The position numbers and the translations under genes are program-made. From positions 1 through 64,000 of the forward strand of contig JARKQC010000179.1 in NCBI GenBank assembly GCA_029974985.1: a DNA stretch of 64,000 nucleotides. The letters are read 5' to 3'. The stretch comes from Bacteroidota bacterium (lineage in GTDB: Bacteria > Bacteroidota > Ignavibacteria > Kapaibacteriales > UBA2268). Position 1 is the first letter of the stretch; each line of letters begins with the position of its first letter. Below are positions 49,437 to 58,473 of the stretch, in pieces. The notes under the pieces are model-generated. The model did no database searches. It was not told the origin of the DNA and worked only from the letters and a program-made list of their open reading frames with translations.

Positions 49437-49654
49437 GACTCTCGCCTAAGTGATTTAGCATCTATATTTCTATCTTTCCATAATCCAGCCGAATCAAAAA
49501 AATTATGATTAGATGTTGCTTTTTGTAATTGTTTTGAACTATCTGAATGATAATTTTCACTTAGTCTTTCTATTTTTATGCCTAATTTCTTAGCTAATGC
49601 AACTATCAAATCCAAGTCCGAACTTGAATCGCTTTTTAATAATATTGAGTTCAT
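49418..49654 (-). CDS. Putative antitoxin partner of the PIN toxin
   Basis: 78 aa. The N-terminal 25 residues include LDLIVALAKKLGIKIERLSE, a helix pattern seen in small antitoxins. The C-terminal half (ending GLWKDRNIDAKSLRRESW) looks like a toxin-wrapping tail with the common W-K-D-R pattern. No confident AbrB or RHH DNA-binding fold is seen. Function is inferred from size, order and the 19-base overlap with the toxin gene. Confidence 0.72.
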   Translation of the reverse strand: MNSILLKSDSSSDLDLIVALAKKLGIKIERLSENYHSDSSKQLQKATSNHNFFDSAGLWKDRNIDAKSLRRESWQIQD

Positions 49655-49859
49655 TATCTAACTCCAATTTTTATTTATATAAACGTCTTCTAAAATAATA
49701 TATTATTTAATGTAAATTCTATAATATTGCGAATAATTAATATCTAATATAAGACTTTTAAACACGTTGTTTTAATGATATATTTTTTAAATTGGAAAAA
49801 TAATGAATATAATCATAATTTAATTTTAGAGAAATTAAATCAATTAAAATAGAAATAAA

Positions 49860-50390
49860 TTATTTAATTCCAAATTTATTAATTAATTCTAAACCTTTTT
49901 CGTGAAAATTTGCATAAAAATCAATATCATCAATATGGTCAATAGTTAATATGCAAGGGCTTTCTATTTTAGGGTCATTACAGCCGCACACAACACCCAC
50001 GTCAGTAGTTTTAAATCCGCAATCTTTACATTTACCATCACTTTCACATATAACTATAAAAGGATGATTTACAGAAAGTTTTGAACCATTATATTCGCCA
50101 TCGAAATGAAAATTAATAGCTTGAATATCACCGTTTGTTTTTTTAAAAATCATAGCAATAAATTGAGATTTGTTATCACTTTTTAACTCATAACTTATAA
50201 TTTTTTCGATTCCATTATAAGTTTCATCAGCATAAGCAATTAATGACGGCAACACTGTATTAGTATATTCACCAATATTTACTTCTGTTTTTGGATTTTC
50301 TTGATTTTCTTTGGGTAAGTCAATTTCTTCTCTACAAGAAGAAAGAAATACAAAATTGATGATTAAAATTAGAATAGCATATTTTTTCAT
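49860..50390 (-). CDS. Lipoprotein with a small Cys cluster
   Basis: The ATG at 50390 (MKKYAILILIINFVFLSSC) gives a textbook signal with lipobox and Cys19; the longer start at 50432 adds residues that do not fit. 176 aa. The C-terminal half contains CKDC, CGC and a further Cys within about 30 residues (around 120-150), which could bind a metal or form disulfides. No family recognised. It stands alone and is divergent from the PBP1A gene. Confidence 0.72.
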   Translation of the reverse strand: MKKYAILILIINFVFLSSCREEIDLPKENQENPKTEVNIGEYTNTVLPSLIAYADETYNGIEKIISYELKSDNKSQFIAMIFKKTNGDIQAINFHFDGEYNGSKLSVNHPFIVICESDGKCKDCGFKTTDVGVVCGCNDPKIESPCILTIDHIDDIDFYANFHEKGLELINKFGIK

Positions 50391-50582
50391 AATCAAAATA
50401 CCAATTAAAAATTCAACAATATCAATATTCAAAAATACAACAAAAAAGTATATAAATAATAATTAACAAACAAATAAAAAAATAAGATAAAATTTTATTT
50501 ATGCAAATAAGTTAGTATTTTAGTTTTATTAGAAAAATGAATTATTATATTTTTTTGTGATTTAGCTTTAGAAAATACAAAA

Positions 50583-52802
50583 ATGAAACCATTACATTTA
50601 TTAATAATACTTTGCGGACTTACTTTATTAATAGCTATAACAACAGCTTTTTATATTAATAACGTTATTTCTTATGGTATGCCAAGTTTAGAACAACTTG
50701 AAAATCCGAGAACTAACCTCGCTTCGAGAATTTATAGTGCAGACGGAAAATTAATTGACCATTTTTTCAGCGAAAGAAGAGTAAATTTAGTTTATGATAG
50801 TATTCCAAAATCTTTTTTAAATGCTCTGATAGCAACAGAAGATAGAAAATTTTGGAACCATTGGGGAGTGCATACTGGCAGAGTAATAAATGCAGCGATA
50901 AAAAATTTTCTTGGCAACAAAGAAGGTGCAAGCACAATTACAATGCAATTATCTCGAAATTTATTTTTATCGCAAGAAGTATCTTGGAAACGAAAAATTC
51001 GAGAAGCGTTTCTTTCTATTCAAATAGAAAAAACTTATACTAAAAAAGAAATTCTAGAAATGTATGCTAATACAGTATATTTCGGAAAAGGAGCTTATGG
51101 CATTCAAGTTGCCTCGCAAGTATATTTTGACAAATCTCCTTTAGAACTTTCGACAGCTGAGTCAGCAATGCTTGTTGGTCTATTGAAATCACCAGAGGGT
51201 TATAATCCTTTTAAAAATGAAGATAAAGCTTTGAATAGGCGAAATCTAATTCTAAAAATGATGTACGAACAAGAATTTTTAAATCAAAATGAATACACCG
51301 AAGCAGTAAATTCGCCTATAACTGTATTTTCAAGTGATAAAAATAAATCAAGGCGATTTATGGATAATCAAATAGCACCTCATTTTATTGAAATGATACG
51401 TCAAGATATATCGAGCGACAACTCAATGATTGATTATAATCTTTATAGGGACGGATTATCAATTTATACTACTTTAAATTCAAAAATTCAAAAATATGCT
51501 AATGAATCCGTTGCAGAACATTTAGCCGAATTACAAAAATTATTTGATAGAAAGTGGAGTTGGAATAGAAAAAAAGATTTACTTGATAATTTATTAAAAA
51601 AAGCTATCAATTCTAATCCAGAATATAAAGCGGCAGAAAAATCTAAACAAAAAGCTATTTTTGATAAATTATATTCAAATAAGTCTTTTGTTGATTCTAT
51701 CAAAAATATTGCAACAACTATACAAGTCGGATTGGTTGTTATCGAGCCGAGTACTGGTTCGGTACTTGCCATGGTTGGCTCTTCACCAAAATTTATGAGT
51801 GAACATAGAGAAGCAAAATATTCTTTAAACCATGCTTTTCAAATAAGACGTCAGCCAGGTTCATCTTTTAAACCTTTCGTTTATGCAAGTGCATTATCTA
51901 AAGGATTAACACCCGAATCAATAATTGAGTGCGGACCGTTTTCTTATACTTTGCCAACAGGAGAAACTTGGACTCCAAGAGGTGCGGCTGATTGCCAAGA
52001 AGGAGAGACCACTACTCTCACCAATGCTCTAAGAATATCTATTAATACTGTTTCTGCTCGATTAATAACTATGGTAACAAATCCAAGTGATGTTGTAAAT
52101 TTAGCTCGAAAAATGGGAATACAATCAACTTTATCAGCCGTGCCAGCATTATCATTAGGAGCTGGAGGTGATGTAAGCCCTTATGAAATGACCTCTGCTT
52201 ATGGCACATTTGCTAATAATGGAATTTATGTTCCACCATATTATTTAACGAGAATTGAAGATAAATTAGGCAGTATTATTAAAGAAAAGAAAAGAATTAT
52301 AAATGCAAACGAAGCTCTGAACTCTAAAATAAATTCACAAATGGTTTATATGATGAGACGCGTTGTTGATGGTGGAACTGCCGCACGCGCAATACGTTCA
52401 AAATTTCAAAACATAGAAGCCGCTGGAAAAACCGGTACTACAAATGATGCCGCTGATGCTTGGTTCATTGGATATACGCCGCAATTAGTATGCGGAATTT
52501 GGCTTGGTTTTGATGATAAAAGAATTACTTTTGATGTATTAGGTTCAGAAGGTTATGGCGGACGCTCTGCCGCTCCAATTTGGGGAATTTTGATGGATAA
52601 AATCTATAAAGATTTGACCTTGCCATATAAGCAAAAAAGCTTTTCAACAGCGAAAAGTGATAGTACTGACACTCAATATTTACCATATATTTTAACAAAC
52701 GAGCAATTAGAAAAAAATCCAGAAATTATTAAAAGAATAGAAGATTCGATTAATTCACGAAACAATAATAACAATCAAATTTTGCCACAATTACCAAATT
52801 AA
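50583..52802 (+). CDS. Class A penicillin-binding protein (PBP1A type)
   Basis: Bifunctional peptidoglycan synthase, 739 aa. One N-terminal membrane helix (about 5-27) precedes a GT51 glycosyltransferase (about 55-230) with ATEDRKFWNHWG and GASTITMQLSRN. A transpeptidase domain (about 380-680) carries SSFK in RQPGSSFKPF (about 425), a Ser-x-Asn in SINT and KTGT in AAGKTGTTND (about 618). The C-terminal tail is Asn/Gln-rich and short. It may be cotranscribed with the FAH gene 26 bases downstream. Confidence 0.94.
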   Translation: MKPLHLLIILCGLTLLIAITTAFYINNVISYGMPSLEQLENPRTNLASRIYSADGKLIDHFFSERRVNLVYDSIPKSFLNALIATEDRKFWNHWGVHTGRVINAAIKNFLGNKEGASTITMQLSRNLFLSQEVSWKRKIREAFLSIQIEKTYTKKEILEMYANTVYFGKGAYGIQVASQVYFDKSPLELSTAESAMLVGLLKSPEGYNPFKNEDKALNRRNLILKMMYEQEFLNQNEYTEAVNSPITVFSSDKNKSRRFMDNQIAPHFIEMIRQDISSDNSMIDYNLYRDGLSIYTTLNSKIQKYANESVAEHLAELQKLFDRKWSWNRKKDLLDNLLKKAINSNPEYKAAEKSKQKAIFDKLYSNKSFVDSIKNIATTIQVGLVVIEPSTGSVLAMVGSSPKFMSEHREAKYSLNHAFQIRRQPGSSFKPFVYASALSKGLTPESIIECGPFSYTLPTGETWTPRGAADCQEGETTTLTNALRISINTVSARLITMVTNPSDVVNLARKMGIQSTLSAVPALSLGAGGDVSPYEMTSAYGTFANNGIYVPPYYLTRIEDKLGSIIKEKKRIINANEALNSKINSQMVYMMRRVVDGGTAARAIRSKFQNIEAAGKTGTTNDAADAWFIGYTPQLVCGIWLGFDDKRITFDVLGSEGYGGRSAAPIWGILMDKIYKDLTLPYKQKSFSTAKSDSTDTQYLPYILTNEQLEKNPEIIKRIEDSINSRNNNNNQILPQLPN

Positions 52803-52828
52803 AAAAAATTCTATTGAGAGAAAACATA

Positions 52829-53494
52829 ATGGATAATTATAAAAAATTGAAATTTACCGACGGCACTGAGTATCCAGTCGGTACTATTTATTGTATTGGT
52901 CAGAATTATGCTAAACACGCATTAGAAATGGGTTCTACTGTTGCAGAAAATCCTACAATATTTATCAAGCCACCATCGGCTTTTATCGAAGATAATGAAA
53001 TGATAGTTTTGCCAGATTTTTCTTCAAATGTACATTATGAAGTTGAATTAGTCGTTTTAATTGGTAAGGATTGCAAAGAAATTGATGAAAATTTGGCTTG
53101 GGAATATATCGCTGGATATGCCGTTGGCATAGATGTTACATTAAGAGATATTCAAAATCAAGCCAAAAAAGAAGGTAAACCATGGGCTGTAGCAAAAGGA
53201 TTTTTTTCATCTGCACCAATATCTAAATTTATTAAGCAAAATGTTTTTGGTTCTAAAATACCTTTTTTTGATTTAAAATTATATGTTAATAATGAATTAA
53301 AACAATATGGCTCGACAAAAGAAATGGAAAGAACAGTTGCTAATTTAATAAAATATTTAGCAAATGTATTTAGTTTACGAAAAGGAGATTTAATTTTTAC
53401 TGGAACACCCGCTGGTGTTGGTCAAATTAAAACTGGTGATAAAATTGAAGCTGAATTAACTGGATTTTCAAAATTATATGTCGGAGTTAAATAA
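52829..53494 (+). CDS. Fumarylacetoacetate hydrolase family protein
   Basis: 221 aa from the ATG at 52829; the in-frame TTG at 52814 is less likely. The FAH fold shows IYCIGQNYAKHALEMG at the start, metal-binding acidic residues in HYEVELVVLIG, GYAVGIDVTLRDIQ, and TGTPAGVGQIKTGD near the end. Related enzymes are oxaloacetate decarboxylases, acylpyruvases or hydratases, so the substrate is open. Its stop overlaps the start of the next gene (TAATG). Confidence 0.9.
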   Translation: MDNYKKLKFTDGTEYPVGTIYCIGQNYAKHALEMGSTVAENPTIFIKPPSAFIEDNEMIVLPDFSSNVHYEVELVVLIGKDCKEIDENLAWEYIAGYAVGIDVTLRDIQNQAKKEGKPWAVAKGFFSSAPISKFIKQNVFGSKIPFFDLKLYVNNELKQYGSTKEMERTVANLIKYLANVFSLRKGDLIFTGTPAGVGQIKTGDKIEAELTGFSKLYVGVK

Positions 53495-54876
53495 TGAATA
53501 AGATAGCTTATTTATTATTTCTGTTATTTATCGTAGCGTCTTTTTTAGCATCGTGTAGCTCTATTACAAGAACAGAAAGAGATGTTTATACAATAACAGA
53601 TAAAGATACTTTGATAAATTATCATATTACTAATCACCCAGGTAATAGAGATAATGGCGTTATTTATCCATCGTCAAAAGTAGTTTTGCCTGAAAGAGAA
53701 ATAGTTCAACGCGATTCCATTGTTGAAAGATATTATCCCGATTTTATCAGATTAGGATTTTTTGAAAGCATTGCTACGATTGGAGGAAGTCAAGATTATG
53801 GAATAGGTACCGGACTTTTTGGAATATTTCCGGATTTTGAGAAATTAAGTGAAAATTATCGCGGAGCTGATAATTATATTTTTTCTGGAGGTATTTATAG
53901 ATTAGGCGTTACTGAATACCGTTTAAGATGGTTTAGAGATTCAAAAAATTGGACTATTGGAACTAATTTAATAGAGTTTATTTTGCCCGATGCAAGAGGG
54001 GAAAATGCCCTAATAAGCATATTACCACTATATTTACGCAAAAGATATTATTTAAGAGAAGAAATTCCATATATATCATTTACACCATATTTAGGATTAG
54101 GATATTTGCCATCATATTATGCAAATTTGGGTGCAAGTCTTGAGTTTGGTTCAATAGCTGGTTTAAATTTAAGAGCATATTTGGGATTAGCGGCGGGATA
54201 TAACTCGCCATCGTCTTTGCAAATAAAAGATAATGATTTTGTTAAAAATCAAACAGGCAATACAGTTATATTTCCATATTTTGGGATTGGTATTTCAATG
54301 CTTGATTTTCATAATTTAGTAAAAGAAACTGAAATTGAATGGAAAGACCACGAACATTCAGCTTGGGATATTGGTTTATTGCAATTTAGTATTTTGCGAA
54401 GTACAGCAGACAACTCAATTTATAAAGATAATAAACTATTTTCGGGATTTCAATTGAAAATTGCAAATTCTTTTGTTGCTCTACCAATAGATGATTATAA
54501 ATTCTTTTTAGGAACATCATTGATAAATTTAATGGTCGTAGGAGATAATAATTTTGCAATGGCAGTTTTACCATTTAGATTTGGTTATTGGAATGTTTTA
54601 ATAGATGATGAATTATCATTAGAACCATTCTTGGAATATGGTTATTATCCCTCGAGTTTTTTCAATCTCGGGGCAAAAATGAATTTAGTAATAAATGAAG
54701 CATTTAACTTGGGATTTCTCGTTGGATATGTAAATTGTTTTAATCAAGCAAATTTACCTAATGATTTGAATAGAGAATTTGGGTTCTCGCAGGAATTTTC
54801 ACAATTTTATTTAGGAATAAATGTTGGTATTATTGATAGGATATTTTATCCGCAACAATTGAGATATTCGAAATGA
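53494..54876 (+). CDS. Outer-membrane-type lipoprotein, unknown function
   Basis: 460 aa. Signal peptide MNKIAYLLFLLFIVASFLASC with lipobox and Cys21. The body consists of alternating amphipathic beta-strands rich in Tyr, Phe and Gly (for example SFTPYLGLGYLPSYY, SLEPFLEYGYYPSSFF), suggesting a beta-barrel or porin-like sheet. It is not a family I can name. Coupled by one-base overlap to the FAH gene and by ATGA to the next lipoprotein gene. Confidence 0.72.
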   Translation: MNKIAYLLFLLFIVASFLASCSSITRTERDVYTITDKDTLINYHITNHPGNRDNGVIYPSSKVVLPEREIVQRDSIVERYYPDFIRLGFFESIATIGGSQDYGIGTGLFGIFPDFEKLSENYRGADNYIFSGGIYRLGVTEYRLRWFRDSKNWTIGTNLIEFILPDARGENALISILPLYLRKRYYLREEIPYISFTPYLGLGYLPSYYANLGASLEFGSIAGLNLRAYLGLAAGYNSPSSLQIKDNDFVKNQTGNTVIFPYFGIGISMLDFHNLVKETEIEWKDHEHSAWDIGLLQFSILRSTADNSIYKDNKLFSGFQLKIANSFVALPIDDYKFFLGTSLINLMVVGDNNFAMAVLPFRFGYWNVLIDDELSLEPFLEYGYYPSSFFNLGAKMNLVINEAFNLGFLVGYVNCFNQANLPNDLNREFGFSQEFSQFYLGINVGIIDRIFYPQQLRYSK

Positions 54877-55451
54877 AAATAATTACAATTATAATATTAT
54901 TACTATTTTTATCATCTTGTAATCCAGATAGATTTATAATTAATACTAAATCTCAAAATACGATATTTGGGAAAATTTTAGATGGCCTTGATAGTTTTGA
55001 ACAAATTAATTATAATACTTTTATATTGAGTGAAGGGAGAGTAGCAATTCGAACTTATCTACAAACTCAAAATGATATTAGTTTTAATTATGATTTAATT
55101 TCTGGCGATACAATTATATTTGTTTTAAGAACAGTAGAAAAAAAATACGATAATGAAAATGGTATTAAAATTATAATTGATAAAAATTCAACAAAAATCT
55201 TTGAAAATAAAAAATTAATAAATGAAATAAAAGAAATAATAACAAAAAATAATCAAACTCGCTATATAAATATTCGTAATATCGGTAATATTATTCATTT
55301 TACTCAAGATTGCGAAAAATTTACAGTAAAATCAAATATTCCCGCAACTGATTATTTATTTATTCAATCTTTAAAAAATAGTAAAATATTGATTTCTGGT
55401 TTAGAATACGAACAAATTATAGAAAATTATTCAAAAAAAATTTATTATTAA
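54873..55451 (+). CDS. Small lipoprotein, unknown function
   Basis: 192 aa with signal MKIITIIILLLFLSSC and lipid-Cys16. The mature part is Ile/Asn/Lys-rich alpha/beta with no recognised domain. It overlaps the preceding lipoprotein gene by four bases (ATGA), so the two are probably translated together and may form a complex (inference). The flagellin promoter begins 10 bases after its stop. Confidence 0.7.
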   Translation: MKIITIIILLLFLSSCNPDRFIINTKSQNTIFGKILDGLDSFEQINYNTFILSEGRVAIRTYLQTQNDISFNYDLISGDTIIFVLRTVEKKYDNENGIKIIIDKNSTKIFENKKLINEIKEIITKNNQTRYINIRNIGNIIHFTQDCEKFTVKSNIPATDYLFIQSLKNSKILISGLEYEQIIENYSKKIYY

Positions 55452-55460
55452 AATTTTTCC

Positions 55461-55487
55461 TAAAGTTTTTTATTAAGCTGACGATAT
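55461..55487 (+). promoter_or_regulatory. Sigma-28 (FliA) promoter of the flagellin operon
   Basis: TAAAGTTT, 11 nt, GACGATAT. It matches the TAAAGTTT-N11-GCCGATAA consensus in all eight upstream bases, with the exact spacing and six of eight downstream bases. It predicts transcription from about 55494 and a leader of about 70 nt. Confidence 0.88.
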
Positions 55488-55493
55488 AAAGGG

Positions 55494-55564
55494 TGGAGGA
55501 GATTTTTTTTAATAAATGGCAGGATGCCCGGAAATAATTTAACTTTTTTACATGGAGGTTTATT
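55494..55564 (+). promoter_or_regulatory. Flagellin mRNA leader with CsrA-like GGA motifs
   Basis: Five GGA motifs: 55495, 55498, 55522, 55530 and, inside the Shine-Dalgarno, 55554. The third sits in the loop of a GGCA-GGA-TGCC hairpin (55518-55528) and its AGGATG core matches the CsrA consensus. This is the arrangement by which CsrA represses flagellin in Bacillus subtilis. Binding is inferred; no csrA or fliW lies in the window. Confidence 0.5.
55554..55559 (+). promoter_or_regulatory. Strong Shine-Dalgarno of flagellin
   Basis: GGAGGT, 5 bases before the ATG. Such a full site is uncommon in this window and fits very high expression. Confidence 0.8.
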
Positions 55565-56536
55565 ATGGCTACGGCTATATCCGGTGGATCCAGAATCCGC
55601 ACAAACACACCTGCTGAAAATGCTTATAACGCATTAAGAGCATCAAATGATAATATTGCATTACGTCAGTTGAGAATTTCAACTGGTAAAAGAATTAATG
55701 CCGCATCTGACGACGTTGCTGGTTATATTACTTCGAGAGCATTGCAAGCACGTAATACTTCTTTAAAATCAGCTCTTAAATCTGTTGGTGAAGCAAAGAA
55801 CGTTACAGCTATTGTTCAAGACTCACTTGATAATATTCAAGGATTATTAAACGATATTAAACAATTAGCTTCTAGTGCCGCTTCTGGTGCTTTAGGTACT
55901 GATGAAAAAGTTGCTTTAGCAAAAGGTGCTTTCAGATTAAGTCAACAAATCCAAACTATTGTAGATTCTACAGTATTCGGTGGACGTGAATTATTAAGTG
56001 GAACGTTCTCGGGTGATTGGAATATTGGATTTAGTTCAAAGAGTGAGTTAATTACAATTGGCGTTAATTTGAAAAAAGACAATATCAAAGATTTTAATAT
56101 TACTGGTGCAACAAGTAATGACTTTAATTTGAATTCAGTTGGTACAAAAATTGGTTCTAAAGCATCTGAGGCTGCAAACTTTGCCGCTGTTGAAGGTCTT
56201 AAATTAAAAGACTTAGATTCAATTAATGATTCAGATCTTGGTATTTTCTCTGATAAAAATATTGCTAAAACATTAGAGAGTTTATCTAATGCTATTAACA
56301 ACGTGAATAAAGTTGCTTCTTATGTGGGTGGTGTTGACGCTCGTTTGTCATCACAAGAGAAATTATTAACTTCTCAAATCACTAACTATAATGCCGCTGT
56401 TTCACGTATCGAAGATGCTGATGTTGCTGAAGAACAATTAGAGTTGATTAAAGCTCAATTCTTACAAAATACTTCAATTATATCATTATCGCAGGCGAAT
56501 CAAAATCCGCAATCTTTCCTCCAACTTTTTAGATAA
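55565..56536 (+). CDS. fliC: Flagellin
   Basis: Filament subunit, 323 aa. Conserved D0/D1 N-terminus with RISTGKRINAASDDVAGYITSRAL (about 38-60) and C-terminus with SRIEDADVAEEQLELIKAQFL and the terminal FLQLFR. The central variable region is short (about 145-235), giving a thin filament without a large outer domain. No signal peptide, as expected for type III export. First gene of a flagellar unit under a sigma-28 promoter, followed by its chaperone gene fliS. Flagellin is absent from most Bacteroidetes, so it helps place the organism. Confidence 0.96.
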   Translation: MATAISGGSRIRTNTPAENAYNALRASNDNIALRQLRISTGKRINAASDDVAGYITSRALQARNTSLKSALKSVGEAKNVTAIVQDSLDNIQGLLNDIKQLASSAASGALGTDEKVALAKGAFRLSQQIQTIVDSTVFGGRELLSGTFSGDWNIGFSSKSELITIGVNLKKDNIKDFNITGATSNDFNLNSVGTKIGSKASEAANFAAVEGLKLKDLDSINDSDLGIFSDKNIAKTLESLSNAINNVNKVASYVGGVDARLSSQEKLLTSQITNYNAAVSRIEDADVAEEQLELIKAQFLQNTSIISLSQANQNPQSFLQLFR

Positions 56537-56583
56537 TAAAGAGTAATGGACTGATTGTAGTTCAGGGATGAATTTTATAAATG

Positions 56584-56614
56584 CAATAGGCGGAAAAATT
56601 AAAACCGCCTATTG
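56584..56614 (+). other. GC-rich hairpin between flagellin and fliS
   Basis: A perfect 10-bp stem (CAATAGGCGG / CCGCCTATTG) with an 11-nt A-rich loop and no T run after it, so it is not a classic terminator. It may stabilise the abundant flagellin transcript or cause partial termination (inference). Confidence 0.6.
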
Positions 56615-56649
56615 TAAATAAAAAAAATAAAAATTGGAAGAAAATTATT

Positions 56650-57000
56650 ATGTCGAATATCGCTCAACAAATTGCCGCAAGTAAAGTTTACGGCGGAGAT
56701 AAAGGAAAAATACCTTCATATTTAGAACAAGAAGTTCTAACTTGGAGTAAAGAAAAAATTATACTTAAGATGTATGATTTATTTCTCGTTAGTGCTAAAA
56801 AAGGAGACGTTTCAAAAATGAATCGTGTTCTTATTGAACTAATGAGTTCCTTAAACTTTGAATACGAAGAAGTATCATCAAGGCTTTATAGATTATATGA
56901 ATATTGCCAAAGATTGATAGTTCAGCGTAAATACAATGATGCTTATCTTATTATTAAAGAATTGCGTGTAACTTGGGCGCAAGCATTTAATATTGAATAA
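56650..57000 (+). CDS. fliS: Flagellin export chaperone FliS
   Basis: Binds the C-terminus of flagellin in the cytosol and prevents premature assembly. 116 aa, all-helical. The family pattern is visible in YGGDKGKIPSYLEQEVLTWSKEKIILKMYDLFL and, near the end, YNDAYLIIKELRVTWAQAF. It follows flagellin across a hairpin and precedes fliD by 26 bases. Confidence 0.88.
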   Translation: MSNIAQQIAASKVYGGDKGKIPSYLEQEVLTWSKEKIILKMYDLFLVSAKKGDVSKMNRVLIELMSSLNFEYEEVSSRLYRLYEYCQRLIVQRKYNDAYLIIKELRVTWAQAFNIE

Positions 57001-57026
57001 TTTATAATGAATAAAAAGGTTTAATA

Positions 57027-58451
57027 ATGAATGGTTTATCTGGTCTTTTAGGAAGTTCTAATCAAATGGACTCACTTGTTGATGCTTATAAACAAACTCA
57101 ACAAAAAAAATTAGATGAATTGAATGCTAAAAAATCTCTTCTTCAGACGAGAAAATCATTTTATTCGACTTTTAAATCAAGAATAGATAGCTTAGTTAGT
57201 GAAATTGATAAACTTACTCGTAGTTCTGCTATTGATAAATTTTCTGCAAAATCAATCACTTCTTCTGATTCAAAAATTGTCTCTGCTTCTGCAAAAGGAA
57301 ATGCAATTTTAGGTGATAATTCTATTAAAGTAGAAAAACTTGCAAAAAATGATGTTTTAATATCCAATAGAGCAAATTTAACTGACGCGTTTAACGAGTC
57401 TGCTGGAAATCAAACATTTAATATTACTATAGGCGACAAAACAAAAGAAGTTTCAGTTGATTTTGACGGTACTGAAACTTATGAACAAGCAATGAAAAAA
57501 ATTGTTGTTGCTATTAATAGAACAAGTGATATCGAAGTAAATGCATCGTTTGTTAAAGATACAAATTCTACGGGACGAATTTCTTTAACTGCAAAAAATC
57601 CCGGTTCAGAGAATAAAATTCTCTTTTCTAATAACTCTGCTTTATCAAAAATTGGATTAGATCCCGATGCATTGTTTAGTAATACAAATTCGAGAGTTGT
57701 ATCAACAAACACACAAGCTGGTTATTTAGAAGATGAATTTGTTAATCTTGATTCAAAATTCCAACTTAATGGCATAACCATCACTCGTAGTACTAATAAA
57801 ATTGATGACGTTCTCGATGGAGTTACTTTAAATCTTCTTAAAACACAAGATTTAGATAGCGCCCCCGTGAATTTAAAAACCGAAGTTGATAGTAGTTCAG
57901 TTCAAAACTTTGTTAAAGGACTACTTACATCAATTAATGATATAATATCAAATATTAGTTCTAATACTGATATAAAACGAAATGATCCAGCTATGACGTC
58001 ATTATTCCAAGGGATAAAAAATATTTTGCTCGAAAAATTTGGCGATAGTGGAGATGGTGAACTTAGATATTTAACTGAAATTGGGATAAAATTTGACAAA
58101 AATGGTTTTATCGCAATTTCAGATGAAGATTTATTTAAAAAAGAATTAGAAAAAGATCCGCAGAAATTTGCAAATATGTTTGTTGGTTCAAATGGATTAG
58201 CAAAAAAAGTTGATAAGTTAATCGCTCCATACAAAGGTTCGGGTGGATTAGTTGCATCACGATCAGCATCTTTGAATGAGCAAATTAATAATTCAATGAA
58301 AAAAATTGAGAGTACGCAAGAAAAAATTGATTTTCAAGCAGATGCTCTAAAAAAACAATATCAAAATTATTTAAAATTATTTTATCAAGCACAAAACCAA
58401 AGTACCTATTTGAGCGGTTTCTCAACTGATACTTCTGGATTGTTAATATAA
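57027..58451 (+). CDS. fliD: Flagellar filament cap protein (hook-associated protein 2)
   Basis: 474 aa, typical length. The N-terminal FliD_N domain has the expected QTQQKKLDELNAKKSLLQTRKSFYSTF coiled coil (about 15-50). Middle beta domains follow (about 70-310). The FliD_C domain (about 320-465) ends in a long helix (SLNEQINNSMKKIESTQEKID) and a Gln-rich tip. Caps the growing filament and folds flagellin. It lies in the normal place after fliS. Confidence 0.92.
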   Translation: MNGLSGLLGSSNQMDSLVDAYKQTQQKKLDELNAKKSLLQTRKSFYSTFKSRIDSLVSEIDKLTRSSAIDKFSAKSITSSDSKIVSASAKGNAILGDNSIKVEKLAKNDVLISNRANLTDAFNESAGNQTFNITIGDKTKEVSVDFDGTETYEQAMKKIVVAINRTSDIEVNASFVKDTNSTGRISLTAKNPGSENKILFSNNSALSKIGLDPDALFSNTNSRVVSTNTQAGYLEDEFVNLDSKFQLNGITITRSTNKIDDVLDGVTLNLLKTQDLDSAPVNLKTEVDSSSVQNFVKGLLTSINDIISNISSNTDIKRNDPAMTSLFQGIKNILLEKFGDSGDGELRYLTEIGIKFDKNGFIAISDEDLFKKELEKDPQKFANMFVGSNGLAKKVDKLIAPYKGSGGLVASRSASLNEQINNSMKKIESTQEKIDFQADALKKQYQNYLKLFYQAQNQSTYLSGFSTDTSGLLI

Positions 58452-58473
58452 ACAAAAAATTGTGAGGCTTAAA

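Noticed and set aside
55942..56301. Minus-strand ORF of 119 codons inside flagellin
   Set aside because: Antisense shadow of a well-conserved flagellin frame.
57902..58234. Minus-strand ORF of 110 codons inside fliD
   Set aside because: Antisense shadow; the fliD frame is complete and supported by its domains.
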